Positions 50,550 to 59,209 of a stretch of DNA of 64,000 nt are shown here, one piece after another. Numbering within the stretch: the first letter of the stretch is position 1; the number at the start of each line of letters is the position of its first letter. Source of the DNA: Aeromonas popoffii (GTDB lineage: Bacteria; Pseudomonadota; Gammaproteobacteria; Enterobacterales; Aeromonadaceae); assembly GCF_000820025.1 (NCBI RefSeq), contig NZ_CDBI01000047.1:124001-188000 (forward strand), read 5' to 3'. The notes under the pieces were generated by a model, which ran no database searches, was not told the DNA's origin, and saw only the letters and a program-made list of their open reading frames with translations. Both the position numbers and the translations under genes were made by a program.

Positions 50550-50882
50550 ATGAATAGAGCCCTGTCTCTGCTTGGGTTGCTGCTACCTGTGATGGCGCAG
50601 GCGACCACGCCGAACGAGGCCTTGCTGCAACAAGCGGTCAGCGAGGGTCGGATCAGGCCTTTTCATGAGGTGATGGACGTGGCCTCTCGCCTGCCGGTGC
50701 GCGTGCTGCGCGTCGACTTGGGGGAAGAGGATGGCATCTGGTTGTATGAGCTCAAGCTCATCGACAGCGAGAACAGCGTCATCAAGGTGGGCTATCGCGC
50801 CGACAACCTGGAGATGGTGTGGCTCAAGGGCCATCATCTTGAGCGGCTGTTCGAGCCCCGCCCTCCACAAGAAAAAGAGTGA
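50550..50882 (+). CDS. Periplasmic PepSY-domain protein
   Basis: This 110-residue protein has a signal peptide (MNRALSLLGLLLPVMAQA), then a PepSY-like domain (LRVDLGEEDGIWLYELKLID, then KVGYRADNLEMVWL). It lies directly upstream of the response regulator and kinase genes and is probably their operon partner. Function unknown. Confidence 0.83.
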   Translation: MNRALSLLGLLLPVMAQATTPNEALLQQAVSEGRIRPFHEVMDVASRLPVRVLRVDLGEEDGIWLYELKLIDSENSVIKVGYRADNLEMVWLKGHHLERLFEPRPPQEKE

Positions 50883-50964
50883 CCTCTGCTGGGTGCTCGG
50901 GCAGACATGGTTGCCCGACCCCTCTCCGCTGACGCAAGTGTAACCCTGCTTTGGATACCCATTT

Positions 50965-51621
50965 ATGCGCATTCTGATAGTTGAAGATGAGAAGACTCTG
51001 GCAGGCCAGCTGGCGGAACAGCTGCGTCTGTCCGGTTTCGTGACCGACCTTTGTCATGATGGCAACGAGGCCGGCTTTCTCGGCGAGAGCGAGCCCTATG
51101 ATGCCATTATTCTGGATCTCGGCCTGCCGGGTCGCGATGGCCTGAGCGTGCTGAAGGAGTGGCGCAGCAAGGGGATCGATACCCCTGTGCTGGTACTGAC
51201 CGCACGCGGCCAGCTGCACGAGAAGATTGAAGGGCTCAATGCCGGCGCTGACGACTACCTCACCAAGCCGTTCCAGGTGGCTGAGCTGGTCGCCAGGGTG
51301 CAGGCGCTGGTCCGGCGGGCGGCGGGTAATGCCAGTTCAATCCTGGAGATAGGCGGAGTGCGGCTCGACATGGCGGCGTCTCAGGTATGGTACGAAGGCA
51401 CCCCCATCAAGCTCACCGCCCACGAATTTCGGGTGCTGGGCTACCTGATGCAGCACAGGGGCAAGGTGGTGTCGCGTAGCGAGCTGATCGACCACATCTA
51501 TGCCCAGGATTTTGACCGCGACTCCAATACCGTCGAAGTCTTCATTGGCCGGATCCGCAAGAAGACCCACTCAGATCTTATTGAGACTGTGCGTGGTCTC
51601 GGATACCGGATCAACGAATGA
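50965..51621 (+). CDS. OmpR/PhoP-family response regulator
   Basis: This is a 218-residue two-domain regulator: a receiver with LILDLGLPGRDG (Asp phosphorylation site) and TARG, then a winged-helix OmpR-type effector domain (LTAHEFRVLGYLMQHRGKVV, EVFIGRIRKK). It is most like PhoP/CarR-type regulators. It pairs with the downstream PhoQ-like kinase. The TGA lies just before the kinase start, so the two are translated in close succession. Confidence 0.93.
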   Translation: MRILIVEDEKTLAGQLAEQLRLSGFVTDLCHDGNEAGFLGESEPYDAIILDLGLPGRDGLSVLKEWRSKGIDTPVLVLTARGQLHEKIEGLNAGADDYLTKPFQVAELVARVQALVRRAAGNASSILEIGGVRLDMAASQVWYEGTPIKLTAHEFRVLGYLMQHRGKVVSRSELIDHIYAQDFDRDSNTVEVFIGRIRKKTHSDLIETVRGLGYRINE

Positions 51622-51658
51622 GTCAGGCCTTGATGCACCCACGGCAAGGGCTCGCACA

Positions 51659-53008
51659 ATGAGGCTGATACGTACCCTGCGTGGGCGGCTGGTGGTCATC
51701 GCCCTGGTCTGGTGCGGCCTCCTCCTGTTCGCCACAGGTTTCAGCCTGCAGACCATGATGCGCAACTACTGGCAGGAGGCGGAAGCCGACTTCCTGCGCC
51801 TGCAGCTCTATGATCTGCTCTCCCGGCTCGAGATCCAGCCAGACGGCCTGCCCATCGTCACCGAGCCCATGGCGGATCCCCGTTTTCGCCAACCTTACTC
51901 CGGCTACTACTGGCAGCTGGAGCTGGGGGGAGAGGTCGTCAACCGTTCTCGCTCGCTGTGGGATGTGCACCTTGACGTGCACGGCCTGAGATCGGCGTTT
52001 GGTGATCCCGATCTCTTTGTCGGCAGGGGGCCCAACAAGGAGCCGCTGCTGATCATGACCCGCGCCGTGTTGCTGCCGGGCTCGGATCGGGAGTTTACCC
52101 TGGTGATGGCCAAGGACAGCAGTGCCCTGACCCAGACCTTGAAGAAGACCCGGATCAGCCTGTTCTTTGGCCTCGGTTTTGCCGCTACCGGTCTGGTGCT
52201 GGGCTTCATATTCCAGATCGTCTATGGTCTGCGCCCGTTGCATCTGCTGCGCCGCGAGCTGGGACGGGTGCATCAGGGTCATCAGGAGGGATTTCGGCTG
52301 CGTTATCCACTGGAGATCCAACCGCTGGTGGAGGATATCAACCGCCTGCTGCACCACTACGGTGAACTGCTGCAACGGGCCCGTTTCCACACCGGCAATC
52401 TGGCCCACGCCCTCAAGACGCCGCTCAGCATAATGCGCAATCAGGTGGCCCAGTTGTCACCCGAGGATCAGGCCGCCATCGGCGAACAGCTCGACCAGAT
52501 CCAGCGCCACATCGACTACCACCTCGGCAAGGCTCGGGTGACGGGCGCCGCCAAGATCCTCGGGGTCTCGACTCCGGTGCGGGCGCGGGTGGAGTACATC
52601 TGCCGCGCCTTCTCCCGTCTCTATCCGGGCAAGGCGGTGGATCTGCAGGTGCCAGCCAATCTGGCGGTCGGGGTGGAGGAGCAGGACTTCGACGAGATGG
52701 TGGGCAACTTGCTGGAGAACGCCTTCAAGTGGTCGGCCGGTCAGCTGCGTATCTCCAGCGCCGAGCTGGGGGGCTGGATCACGCTGCGTATTGAGGATGA
52801 CGGTCCCGGCATGAGCGAGGATCAGATCGCCAAGGCGGTGCTGCGCGGGGTACGGCTCGACGAGAAGGTGCCAGGCTCGGGGCTTGGCCTCAACATAGTC
52901 TCCGATCTGGCCGAGGCCTATAGAGGTAATCTCATCATGGGCCGGGCAGAATTGGGTGGCCTGGCGGCGTCTCTGTCACTGCCCAAGGTGGCAAGGGTAG
53001 AGAGCTAG
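51659..53008 (+). CDS. PhoQ/CarS-like sensor histidine kinase
   Basis: This inner-membrane kinase has 449 residues: a transmembrane helix near 10-30, a periplasmic sensor with acidic residues, a second helix (LFFGLGFAATGLVLGF), and then a PhoQ-type dimerisation/phosphoacceptor region (LAHALKTPLSIM). The ATPase domain has VGNLLENAFKWS, EDDGPGM and GSGLGLNIV. ATG 51659 has AAGGG upstream. The 3' end (last 10 codons and stop) is repeated, diverged, 83 bp downstream. Confidence 0.9.
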   Translation: MRLIRTLRGRLVVIALVWCGLLLFATGFSLQTMMRNYWQEAEADFLRLQLYDLLSRLEIQPDGLPIVTEPMADPRFRQPYSGYYWQLELGGEVVNRSRSLWDVHLDVHGLRSAFGDPDLFVGRGPNKEPLLIMTRAVLLPGSDREFTLVMAKDSSALTQTLKKTRISLFFGLGFAATGLVLGFIFQIVYGLRPLHLLRRELGRVHQGHQEGFRLRYPLEIQPLVEDINRLLHHYGELLQRARFHTGNLAHALKTPLSIMRNQVAQLSPEDQAAIGEQLDQIQRHIDYHLGKARVTGAAKILGVSTPVRARVEYICRAFSRLYPGKAVDLQVPANLAVGVEEQDFDEMVGNLLENAFKWSAGQLRISSAELGGWITLRIEDDGPGMSEDQIAKAVLRGVRLDEKVPGSGLGLNIVSDLAEAYRGNLIMGRAELGGLAASLSLPKVARVES

Positions 53009-53095
53009 GTATCCAGCCTCGTTATGGGGCAGATGGCATTGGGTTAGCCCGCGCCCCGTCACCGCTCAAGGTGGCAAGGGGAGCGAGCCAAGCAT
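52975..53095 (+). repeat. Diverged direct repeat of the PhoQ-like kinase 3' end
   Basis: Unit 1 (52975-53012) covers the last codons and the stop codon of the kinase gene. Unit 2 (53058-53095) repeats it with 31 of 38 bases identical. Both contain CAAGGTGGCAAGGG. Period 83 bp. Confidence 0.75.
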
Positions 53096-53133
53096 AAGAT
53101 AAGACACTGGTTAAAGCCTGAGGAAGGGTAGCA

Positions 53134-53595
53134 ATGACAGATGATCCATGGGCACTATGTCATCTTGATGACTCGTTCGATTCCTCTGTACTGGGGATCA
53201 AGGGGGCTCAGCTCCAGTGGTTCGAAGACAGAGAGAGCCTGATCGCATTCCTGCTGGAAGATTTCATCGATCTGCTGGCCGATGTGGGTGAGCTGGACGA
53301 AGACGAAATCGCCAGCGCCCGCGAGCGCTTCACCCTGCTGGTGGAGCAGATCAGCGACGATCGTGCGTTGGTGGATGCGCTCAACGATCTCGCCTCCGGT
53401 CTGCGCCGGATCGCCTGGCTGGGGCCCCTCTCCGAGCTGGCCGAAGTCAGCGATGACTTCGCCGCTGGCCTGCGTCGCTATTTCTGGACCCAGTACGACG
53501 GCGACGAAGATGACCCGGATGCCTGGGTACCGGAAGAGCTCTGGCCCCAGCTGGTGGAGTGTGCGGAAGAGTACATGCAGGAAGGCGACTTCTGA
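53134..53595 (+). CDS. Acidic hypothetical protein
   Basis: This is a strongly acidic protein of 153 residues (MTDDPWALCHLDDSFDSSVL near the start, DGDEDDPDAW near the end) with no signal peptide or membrane segment. I do not recognise it. The start is an ATG 17 bp after an AGGAAGG sequence. Its last 14 codons and stop are duplicated 74 bp downstream with only one base changed. Confidence 0.75.
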   Translation: MTDDPWALCHLDDSFDSSVLGIKGAQLQWFEDRESLIAFLLEDFIDLLADVGELDEDEIASARERFTLLVEQISDDRALVDALNDLASGLRRIAWLGPLSELAEVSDDFAAGLRRYFWTQYDGDEDDPDAWVPEELWPQLVECAEEYMQEGDF

Positions 53596-53672
53596 GTCAC
53601 TCTGTCCATGCTCTGGCGGCAGAGCGGGTGGAGTGTACGGAAGAGTACATGCAGGAAGGCGACTTCTGAGTC
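53553..53672 (+). repeat. Near-identical repeat of the acidic-protein gene 3' end
   Basis: Units at 53553-53598 and 53627-53672, 46 bp each, differ at one base (GCGG or ACGG). The second encodes VECTEEYMQEGDF plus stop, against VECAEEYMQEGDF plus stop in the gene. The spacer is 28 bp and the period 74 bp. Confidence 0.85.
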
Positions 53673-53696
53673 TCCACTGCTACAGCATATTGACAG

Positions 53697-53732
53697 CAAC
53701 AAAAACGGCGCCTGATGGCGCCGTTTTTGTTG
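53697..53732. terminator. Long bidirectional terminator
   Basis: A 16-bp perfect stem (CAACAAAAACGGCGCC and its complement), 4-nt loop, with A-run and T-run built into the arms. Confidence 0.9.
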
Positions 53733-53745
53733 GTCGAGTGTGGAC

Positions 53746-53880
53746 TCAGCCGTTGGCCGGGACCGTGTGGGCGGTGTTGGCCAGCACGGGGCCTGTGTCC
53801 TTCGGGGCGGGAATCAGGGTCAGCTTCATCATCTGGCCCGCATGCGCATCCTGAAGAGTCGTTGCATCCTTGACCTCGAG
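53746..53880 (-). pseudogene. Orphan 3' end of a lost gene
   Basis: The minus strand is open from just after a stop codon to a stop codon at 53746, encoding about 44 residues (LEVKDATTLQDAHAGQMMKL, then TLIPAP...). It ends 14 bp before a terminator and has no start region or body. It looks like the remaining end of a deleted gene; I do not recognise the protein. Low certainty. Confidence 0.35.
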
Positions 53881-53961
53881 TCATGGTACTGAACGATAGC
53901 GTGGTCACGATCACCGAACCCGCAGGTAGCCAGGCTTGGGCTTTGCAAAAGGCTCGGTATA

Positions 53962-53981
53962 TACTGTTCACATATACAGTA
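53962..53981. promoter_or_regulatory. LexA (SOS) box upstream of topB
   Basis: TACTGTTCACATATACAGTA fits the LexA consensus TACTGT-N8-ACAGTA at every conserved position. It lies 16 bp before the topB ATG, within the core promoter or leader, so LexA would be expected to repress topB until DNA damage. The match is seen; regulation is inferred. Confidence 0.75.
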
Positions 53982-53997
53982 TTCAGGTGTGTTTGCC

Positions 53998-55965
53998 ATG
54001 CGACTCTTTATCGCCGAGAAGCCCAGTCTGGGCCGCGCCATTGCCGATGTGTTACCAAAGCCCCACAAGAAGGGTGAGGGCTTCATCGAGACAGCCCAGG
54101 GGGATGTGGTGACCTGGTGCATCGGCCACCTGCTGGAGCAGGCCGAACCCGACGCCTACGACGCTGCCTTCAAGCAGTGGCGCATGGAGCAGCTGCCCAT
54201 TATTCCCGCCCAGTGGCAACTGGTCGCCAAGCCCAAGACCAAAACCCAGCTCAGCGTCATCAAGCGGCTGATCAAGCAGGCCGACTGTGTGGTGAATGCC
54301 GGCGATCCGGACAGGGAAGGGCAACTGCTGGTGGACGAGGTGATCGACTTTCTCGGCTACCCCAAGACCAGGCCGGTACAGCGTTGCCTCATCAGTGACC
54401 TCAATCCGCCAGCGGTGCGCCGCGCCCTCGACAAGCTGCGGGACAACAAGGAGTTCGTGCCGCTGGCGGTGTCGGCGCTGGCCCGCAGCCGTGCCGATTG
54501 GCTCTACGGCATCAACATGACCCGTGCCTACACCCTGCTTGGTCGTAAGGGCGGTTGCAGCGAGCTGCTGTCGGTCGGTCGGGTGCAGACCCCGTTGCTG
54601 GGGCTGGTGGTACGGCGGGATCTGGAGATAGAGGCCTTCGTGCCCAAACCCTTCTACGAGGTGCTGGCCCATGTGATGACCGAAGGTAGCGAGCGCTTCA
54701 GCGCCAAGTGGCTGCCTTCCGAGGCTTGCCAACCCTGGCAGGATGAGGAGGGGCGGGTGCTCAACCGGGCATTGGCCGAGAAGGTCGTCAGTCGCATCAA
54801 TGGCCAACCAGCATCGGTGGAAGAGGTCGAGGAGCAGGCTCGCAAGCAGGCGGCGCCGCTGCCCTACAACCTATCCAGCCTGCAGATCGATGCTGCCAAA
54901 CGCTTTGGCATGGATGCCAAGCGGGTGCTGGATGTGTGTCAGGGACTTTACGAGCGGCACAAGCTCATCACCTACCCGAGATCCGACAGCCGTCATTTGC
55001 CGAGCGATCATTTCAACCGGGCGGCCCAGGTGCGGGATGCCATCGCCGCGACCGCGCCAGCGCTCGCCAGGGCGGTGAGCGAGGCGGACGGCAAGATCCG
55101 CAGCAAGGCGTGGAACGACAGTAAGGTGGATGCCCATCACGCCATCATCCCCACCGAGAAGCGCGGCAACGAGGCCAGCCTTAGCAGCGATGAGGCCAAC
55201 ATTTACGGTCTGGTGGCGCGCCAATACCTGCTGCAGTTCTATCCGCCGTTCGAGTACAACGACAGCAAGGTGCTGCTTCGTATCGCCGGTGGCCTGTTCC
55301 AGGCCAAGGCGCGGCGGATCATCAAGGCGGGTTGGAAGGCCCTGCTGGGGGTGGAAGAGGATGACGAAGAGGAGGCGGGCACCCTGCCTGCCCTGCAGCG
55401 GGGTGACGAGTTGCAGTGCGAGCGCGGCGAGCTGCTGGAGAAGATGACCCAGGCGCCCAAGTCGTTCACCGATGCCACCCTGCTGGCCGCTATGACCGGC
55501 ATAGCCCGCTACGTGCAGGACCCCGAGATCCGCAAGACGTTGCGCGAAACCGACGGGCTCGGCACAGAGGCGACCCGGGCCGGCATCATAGACCTGCTGT
55601 TCAAGCGCCGTTTTCTGGTGCGCCAAGGCAAGAGCATCAAGGGCACCCCCACCGGACGAGCGTTGATCCTGGCGTTGCCCGCTACCGCCACCACACCTGA
55701 CATGACGGCCCTGTGGGAGCAGCGCCTGGGTCAGATTGCCGAGCGGCACGCCAGCTACCAGCAGTTTATGGGGCCGCTTACCGAGCAGCTCAACGGCCTG
55801 ATCGAGGGGGCGCGGCAGGACTCTGGCGCCAGTTTCAGTGCCCTGCCCAAGGCTGCGCCGGGGGCCAGCAAGCCGCGCTTCGCCCGCCGCAAGAGCGGTT
55901 CGGGGGCGGTTGGCACTGCTCGCAAGAGTGCGGGCAAGCGGCCGGCCAAGGCCAAGGTGGCCTGA
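53998..55965 (+). CDS. topB: DNA topoisomerase III
   Basis: This is a type IA topoisomerase of 655 residues that decatenates DNA and works with RecQ-type helicases. The Toprim motif near the N-terminus is [17 protein letters not shown], with the acidic cluster [12 protein letters not shown]. The active-site tyrosine is in [13 protein letters not shown] Lys/Ala/Arg-rich tail (about residues 620-655) replaces the E. coli C-terminal tail. ATG 53998 gives the E. coli-like N-terminus. A LexA box sits just upstream. Confidence 0.95.
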   Translation: MRLFIAEKPSLGRAIADVLPKPHKKGEGFIETAQGDVVTWCIGHLLEQAEPDAYDAAFKQWRMEQLPIIPAQWQLVAKPKTKTQLSVIKRLIKQADCVVNAGDPDREGQLLVDEVIDFLGYPKTRPVQRCLISDLNPPAVRRALDKLRDNKEFVPLAVSALARSRADWLYGINMTRAYTLLGRKGGCSELLSVGRVQTPLLGLVVRRDLEIEAFVPKPFYEVLAHVMTEGSERFSAKWLPSEACQPWQDEEGRVLNRALAEKVVSRINGQPASVEEVEEQARKQAAPLPYNLSSLQIDAAKRFGMDAKRVLDVCQGLYERHKLITYPRSDSRHLPSDHFNRAAQVRDAIAATAPALARAVSEADGKIRSKAWNDSKVDAHHAIIPTEKRGNEASLSSDEANIYGLVARQYLLQFYPPFEYNDSKVLLRIAGGLFQAKARRIIKAGWKALLGVEEDDEEEAGTLPALQRGDELQCERGELLEKMTQAPKSFTDATLLAAMTGIARYVQDPEIRKTLRETDGLGTEATRAGIIDLLFKRRFLVRQGKSIKGTPTGRALILALPATATTPDMTALWEQRLGQIAERHASYQQFMGPLTEQLNGLIEGARQDSGASFSALPKAAPGASKPRFARRKSGSGAVGTARKSAGKRPAKAKVA

Positions 55966-55994
55966 GCCGTTGAACAGGGTGCCGATACCGAGAA

Positions 55995-56025
55995 AGAGAA
56001 AGGGGCCGTGATGGCCCCTTTCTCT
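55995..56025. terminator. Hairpin between topB and ktrB
   Basis: A 13-bp perfect stem, AGAGAAAGGGGCC, loop GTGAT, then its complement. It lies between two convergent genes. Confidence 0.8.
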
Positions 56026-56038
56026 TATGGATGTGGAC

Positions 56039-57394
56039 TCAACCCGTATAGAGCCCCTCTTCCGGGTATTTGATGCGGGTCTCGACCGGGCGGGCCAGCA
56101 TAAAGGCGAGGGTGAGGGGGCCAAGACGGCCGCAGATCATCACCAGCACCAGAATGAGCTTGCCAGGTTCGCTCAGGGAGGCAGTGATGCCGGTAGAGAG
56201 GCCGACAGTGGCAAACGCCGAGATGGTCTCGAACATGATTTTGTCGAACGGCAGATCCTCGGTCACCATCAGCAGGAACATCGCCAGCATCAACACCATG
56301 GTGCTGACGATGATGATGGCCAGCGAACGGGTGACGATCTGGGGCGACAGGGTACGGCCAAAGGCGGTGACATGGGGCCGCTTGGTCAGAAACGCCTTGG
56401 TCGCCAGCAGCACGACCGCGAAGGTGGTGACCTTGATACCACCACCGGTCGAGGTGGTGCCGGCACCGATAAACATCAACATCATCAGAAACAGCAGGGC
56501 TGCCGGGGTCATCAAGCCGATATCTATGGTATTGAAACCGGCAGTTCGGGCGCTGGCAGACTGAAAGAAGGCCGCCAGCCACTGGTTGCCGAAGGAGGCT
56601 TTGCCGAGGGTGCCCGGGTTGTTGTGCTCCAACAGCCAGAACATCAGGGTACCGACCAGCAGCAGGGCCGGGGTCATGACCAGCATCAGCTTGCTGTGCA
56701 GCTTCAGCTTGCGCCAGCGGCGGTTGCGTACCAGATCGACGATAACGGTAAAACCTATGCCCCCCAGAATCAGCAAGAGCGCAATAGCCAGCGAGATCAG
56801 GGGATCATCCCGATAATCCATCAGGCCGTTGGAAAATAGCGAGAAGCCGGCGTTGTTGAAGGCCGAAACCGCGTGGAAGAAGCTGACATAGAGGCCGTGC
56901 TCCCAGCCCATCTCCGGCACCCAGCGGAACGCCATGAGGCCAGTGCCGATCAGCTGGGCGATGAAGGCGAACAGCACGATGCGCTTCACCAGCTGAATGA
57001 TATTGACCGAGCCCTCCTGGCCCAGTGCCTCCTTGGCCAAGACCTGCTGGCGCAGACCGACACGCTTGCTGAACATGGCGATCAGCAGCAGGGTCATGGT
57101 CATCTGGCCCAGACCGCCAATTTCCATCAGTATCAGCAGGAAGATCTGCCCCTGCAGGGTGAAGGCGGTGCCGGTATCTACCACCCCGAGGCCGGTCACG
57201 CTGATGGCCGAGGTGGCGGTGAACAGGGCGTTGACGAAGGTGACCTCGCCTTTGTGGCTGGAAGGTTGCACCAGAAAGATGGTGCCAATCAGCAGGATGA
57301 TAAGAAAGCTGCCGATGATCAGCCTTGCCTCGTTCCAGCGGGGGTCTCGCTCCCGATGGAGGGCGAAGGCGTAGCTTCTACGCCAACGTGTCAT
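56039..57394 (-). CDS. ktrB: K+ uptake channel subunit KtrB
   Basis: This is the membrane channel subunit of the Na+-dependent Ktr potassium uptake system, 451 residues, with selectivity-filter-like loops TSAISVTGLGV, SAFNNAGFSL, SARTAGFNTID and SAFATVGLSTG. These are the four MPM repeats of the Trk/Ktr family. It overlaps ktrA by 4 bp (ATGA), so the two are translationally coupled. Confidence 0.92.
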   Translation of the reverse strand: MTRWRRSYAFALHRERDPRWNEARLIIGSFLIILLIGTIFLVQPSSHKGEVTFVNALFTATSAISVTGLGVVDTGTAFTLQGQIFLLILMEIGGLGQMTMTLLLIAMFSKRVGLRQQVLAKEALGQEGSVNIIQLVKRIVLFAFIAQLIGTGLMAFRWVPEMGWEHGLYVSFFHAVSAFNNAGFSLFSNGLMDYRDDPLISLAIALLLILGGIGFTVIVDLVRNRRWRKLKLHSKLMLVMTPALLLVGTLMFWLLEHNNPGTLGKASFGNQWLAAFFQSASARTAGFNTIDIGLMTPAALLFLMMLMFIGAGTTSTGGGIKVTTFAVVLLATKAFLTKRPHVTAFGRTLSPQIVTRSLAIIIVSTMVLMLAMFLLMVTEDLPFDKIMFETISAFATVGLSTGITASLSEPGKLILVLVMICGRLGPLTLAFMLARPVETRIKYPEEGLYTG

Positions 57395-58044
57395 AAGGTT
57401 TCCAGCCAGTGGTCAATGGCATGCTTGTTGCCCGCCAGAATGAGGATGTCGCCCAGCTGTAGCACCATCTTGCCGGTCAGCACGTTGTGCAGCACTTCAC
57501 CGCGCTTGATGGCGAGCAGTTGGAAATCGTTCTGCTGCAGCAGGTGCAGATCGCTCAGCACCTTGCCATTTTGCGGCAGCCCGATGACGAACTCGGTCAG
57601 CACCATGTTGTGACCCAGCTCCAGATAGTCGAACAGCCGGTTGTCCAGCATGCTCTGGGCGACCCGGCGGCCCATGTCCCATTCGGGGTTGATCACCTTG
57701 TCGGCACCGACTTTCTGCAGGATCTTGGCGTGGAACTTATCGCGCGCCTTGACCCAGACCTTCTTCACCCCAGCCTCTTTCAATACGAGTGTGGTGAGGA
57801 TGCTGGTCTCCAGGTTGTCACCGATGGCGACGAAGACGATGTCGAAGTTTGCCAGTCCCAGTTCGGCCACCGTGGCCTCGTCGGTCGCATCGGCGACGAC
57901 GACATGGCTACACAGGGTGGCGATTTGGCGAGTCTTGTTCTCGTCAATATCAATCGCCAGTACCTCGGCATCCTGCCGTTGTAGTTCTTCGCACAGGGCG
58001 CTGCCAAACAGTCCCAGGCCGATGACGGCAAATTGGTTGTTCAT
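57391..58044 (-). CDS. ktrA: K+ uptake regulatory subunit KtrA
   Basis: This is a cytoplasmic RCK (KTN + TrkA_C) protein of 217 residues. The nucleotide-binding GLGLFGSALCEEL Rossmann motif is near the N-terminus, and ADATDEATVAELG follows. It gates KtrB in response to ATP/ADP or NAD(H). ATG 58044 has AGGAAG upstream. It is divergent from murB. Confidence 0.93.
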   Translation of the reverse strand: MNNQFAVIGLGLFGSALCEELQRQDAEVLAIDIDENKTRQIATLCSHVVVADATDEATVAELGLANFDIVFVAIGDNLETSILTTLVLKEAGVKKVWVKARDKFHAKILQKVGADKVINPEWDMGRRVAQSMLDNRLFDYLELGHNMVLTEFVIGLPQNGKVLSDLHLLQQNDFQLLAIKRGEVLHNVLTGKMVLQLGDILILAGNKHAIDHWLETL

Positions 58045-58171
58045 GAGTACTTCCTCAAGAGTCGGATCCGCATACTCTACTCCAGCGGACCGAGTCCGAA
58101 AAGAGGGCCGGATTTTTCGTCCGGTGGGAATATAAGGTAGACTGCCCGCTTGCCATTGTCGGGACACGCAG

Positions 58172-59209
58172 ATGAAACTCACCCCTCACGCCTCCTTGTT
58201 GACGTTCAACACCCTCGCCCTCGATGCCCATTGCCTCTGGCTGGCCGAGGTGGAACAGGTCGATGACCTGCGGCAGCTCGTGGCCAACCCAGAACTGAGC
58301 AGCCAGCCCCGCCTGGTGCTGGGTGGCGGCAGCAATGTGCTGTTTTGCAATGATTTTGCCGGTCTGGTGGTGCTTAACCGTTTGAAGGGCATTCAGCTGC
58401 AGGATGAGGGCGAGCACTGGCTGCTGCACGTGGCGGCCGGGGAGGGGTGGCATCAGCTGGTGTGCCACGCCTTGCAACAGGGCTGGTACGGCCTGGAGAA
58501 TCTGGCGCTTATCCCGGGGACGGTCGGCGCCGCGCCTGTGCAGAACATAGGTGCCTACGGGGTCGAGCTGGCCAGCGTCTGTGCCTATGTCGAGGCGTTC
58601 AACTGGCAAAGTGGCCAGCTGGAGCGCATCAATGCTGTCGACTGCCATTTTGGCTATCGCGACAGCATCTTCAAGCATGCCTGTCAGAATTCCCATTTCA
58701 TCACAGCCGTCGGCTTGCGCCTGCCCAAAGCCTGGACGCCAGTACTGGGTTACGGGCCGCTGGCGGCGCTCGGGGACGCGCCCACCGCGCAGGCCATCTT
58801 CGATACCGTCTGCGCTACCCGCAGTGCCAAGCTGCCGGATCCCGCCGTACTTGGCAATGCGGGCAGCTTCTTCAAGAACCCCGTGGTAACGACGGCGCTG
58901 GCCGACACGCTCAAGCAGCAATATCCGCATATGCCCTGCTACCCGGCCGGGGAAGGGGGGGCCAAGCTGGCCGCGGGCTGGCTGATCGATCAGTGCGGTC
59001 TCAAGGGCTTTGCCATCGGCCGCGCCGCCGTCCATCAGGAGCAGGCGCTGGTGTTGGTCAATCTGGGGGGAGCCAGCGCCATGGAGCTCATTGCCCTGGC
59101 GGCCCATGTGCGCGACAGCGTGGAGCAGAAATTCGGGGTAGTGCTGGAGCACGAGGTGCGCTTCATGGGCCTGACCGGTGAGACTTGGCTCGATGAGGTG
59201 CTGGCATGA
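58172..59209 (+). CDS. murB: UDP-N-acetylenolpyruvoylglucosamine reductase
   Basis: This flavoenzyme makes UDP-MurNAc for peptidoglycan. It has 345 residues. The FAD motif is LGGGSNVLFCNDF, followed by LIPGTVGAAPVQNIGAYGVE and the catalytic region GNAGSFFKNP, with AGWLIDQCGLKG. It is followed directly by birA with a 4-bp overlap, as in E. coli (murB-birA). Confidence 0.96.
   Translation: MKLTPHASLLTFNTLALDAHCLWLAEVEQVDDLRQLVANPELSSQPRLVLGGGSNVLFCNDFAGLVVLNRLKGIQLQDEGEHWLLHVAAGEGWHQLVCHALQQGWYGLENLALIPGTVGAAPVQNIGAYGVELASVCAYVEAFNWQSGQLERINAVDCHFGYRDSIFKHACQNSHFITAVGLRLPKAWTPVLGYGPLAALGDAPTAQAIFDTVCATRSAKLPDPAVLGNAGSFFKNPVVTTALADTLKQQYPHMPCYPAGEGGAKLAAGWLIDQCGLKGFAIGRAAVHQEQALVLVNLGGASAMELIALAAHVRDSVEQKFGVVLEHEVRFMGLTGETWLDEVLA

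Noticed and set aside
53282..53854. 190-codon plus-strand frame over the acidic-protein gene and the terminator
   Set aside because: It is a shifted frame of the acidic-protein gene that runs through the terminator; no support.
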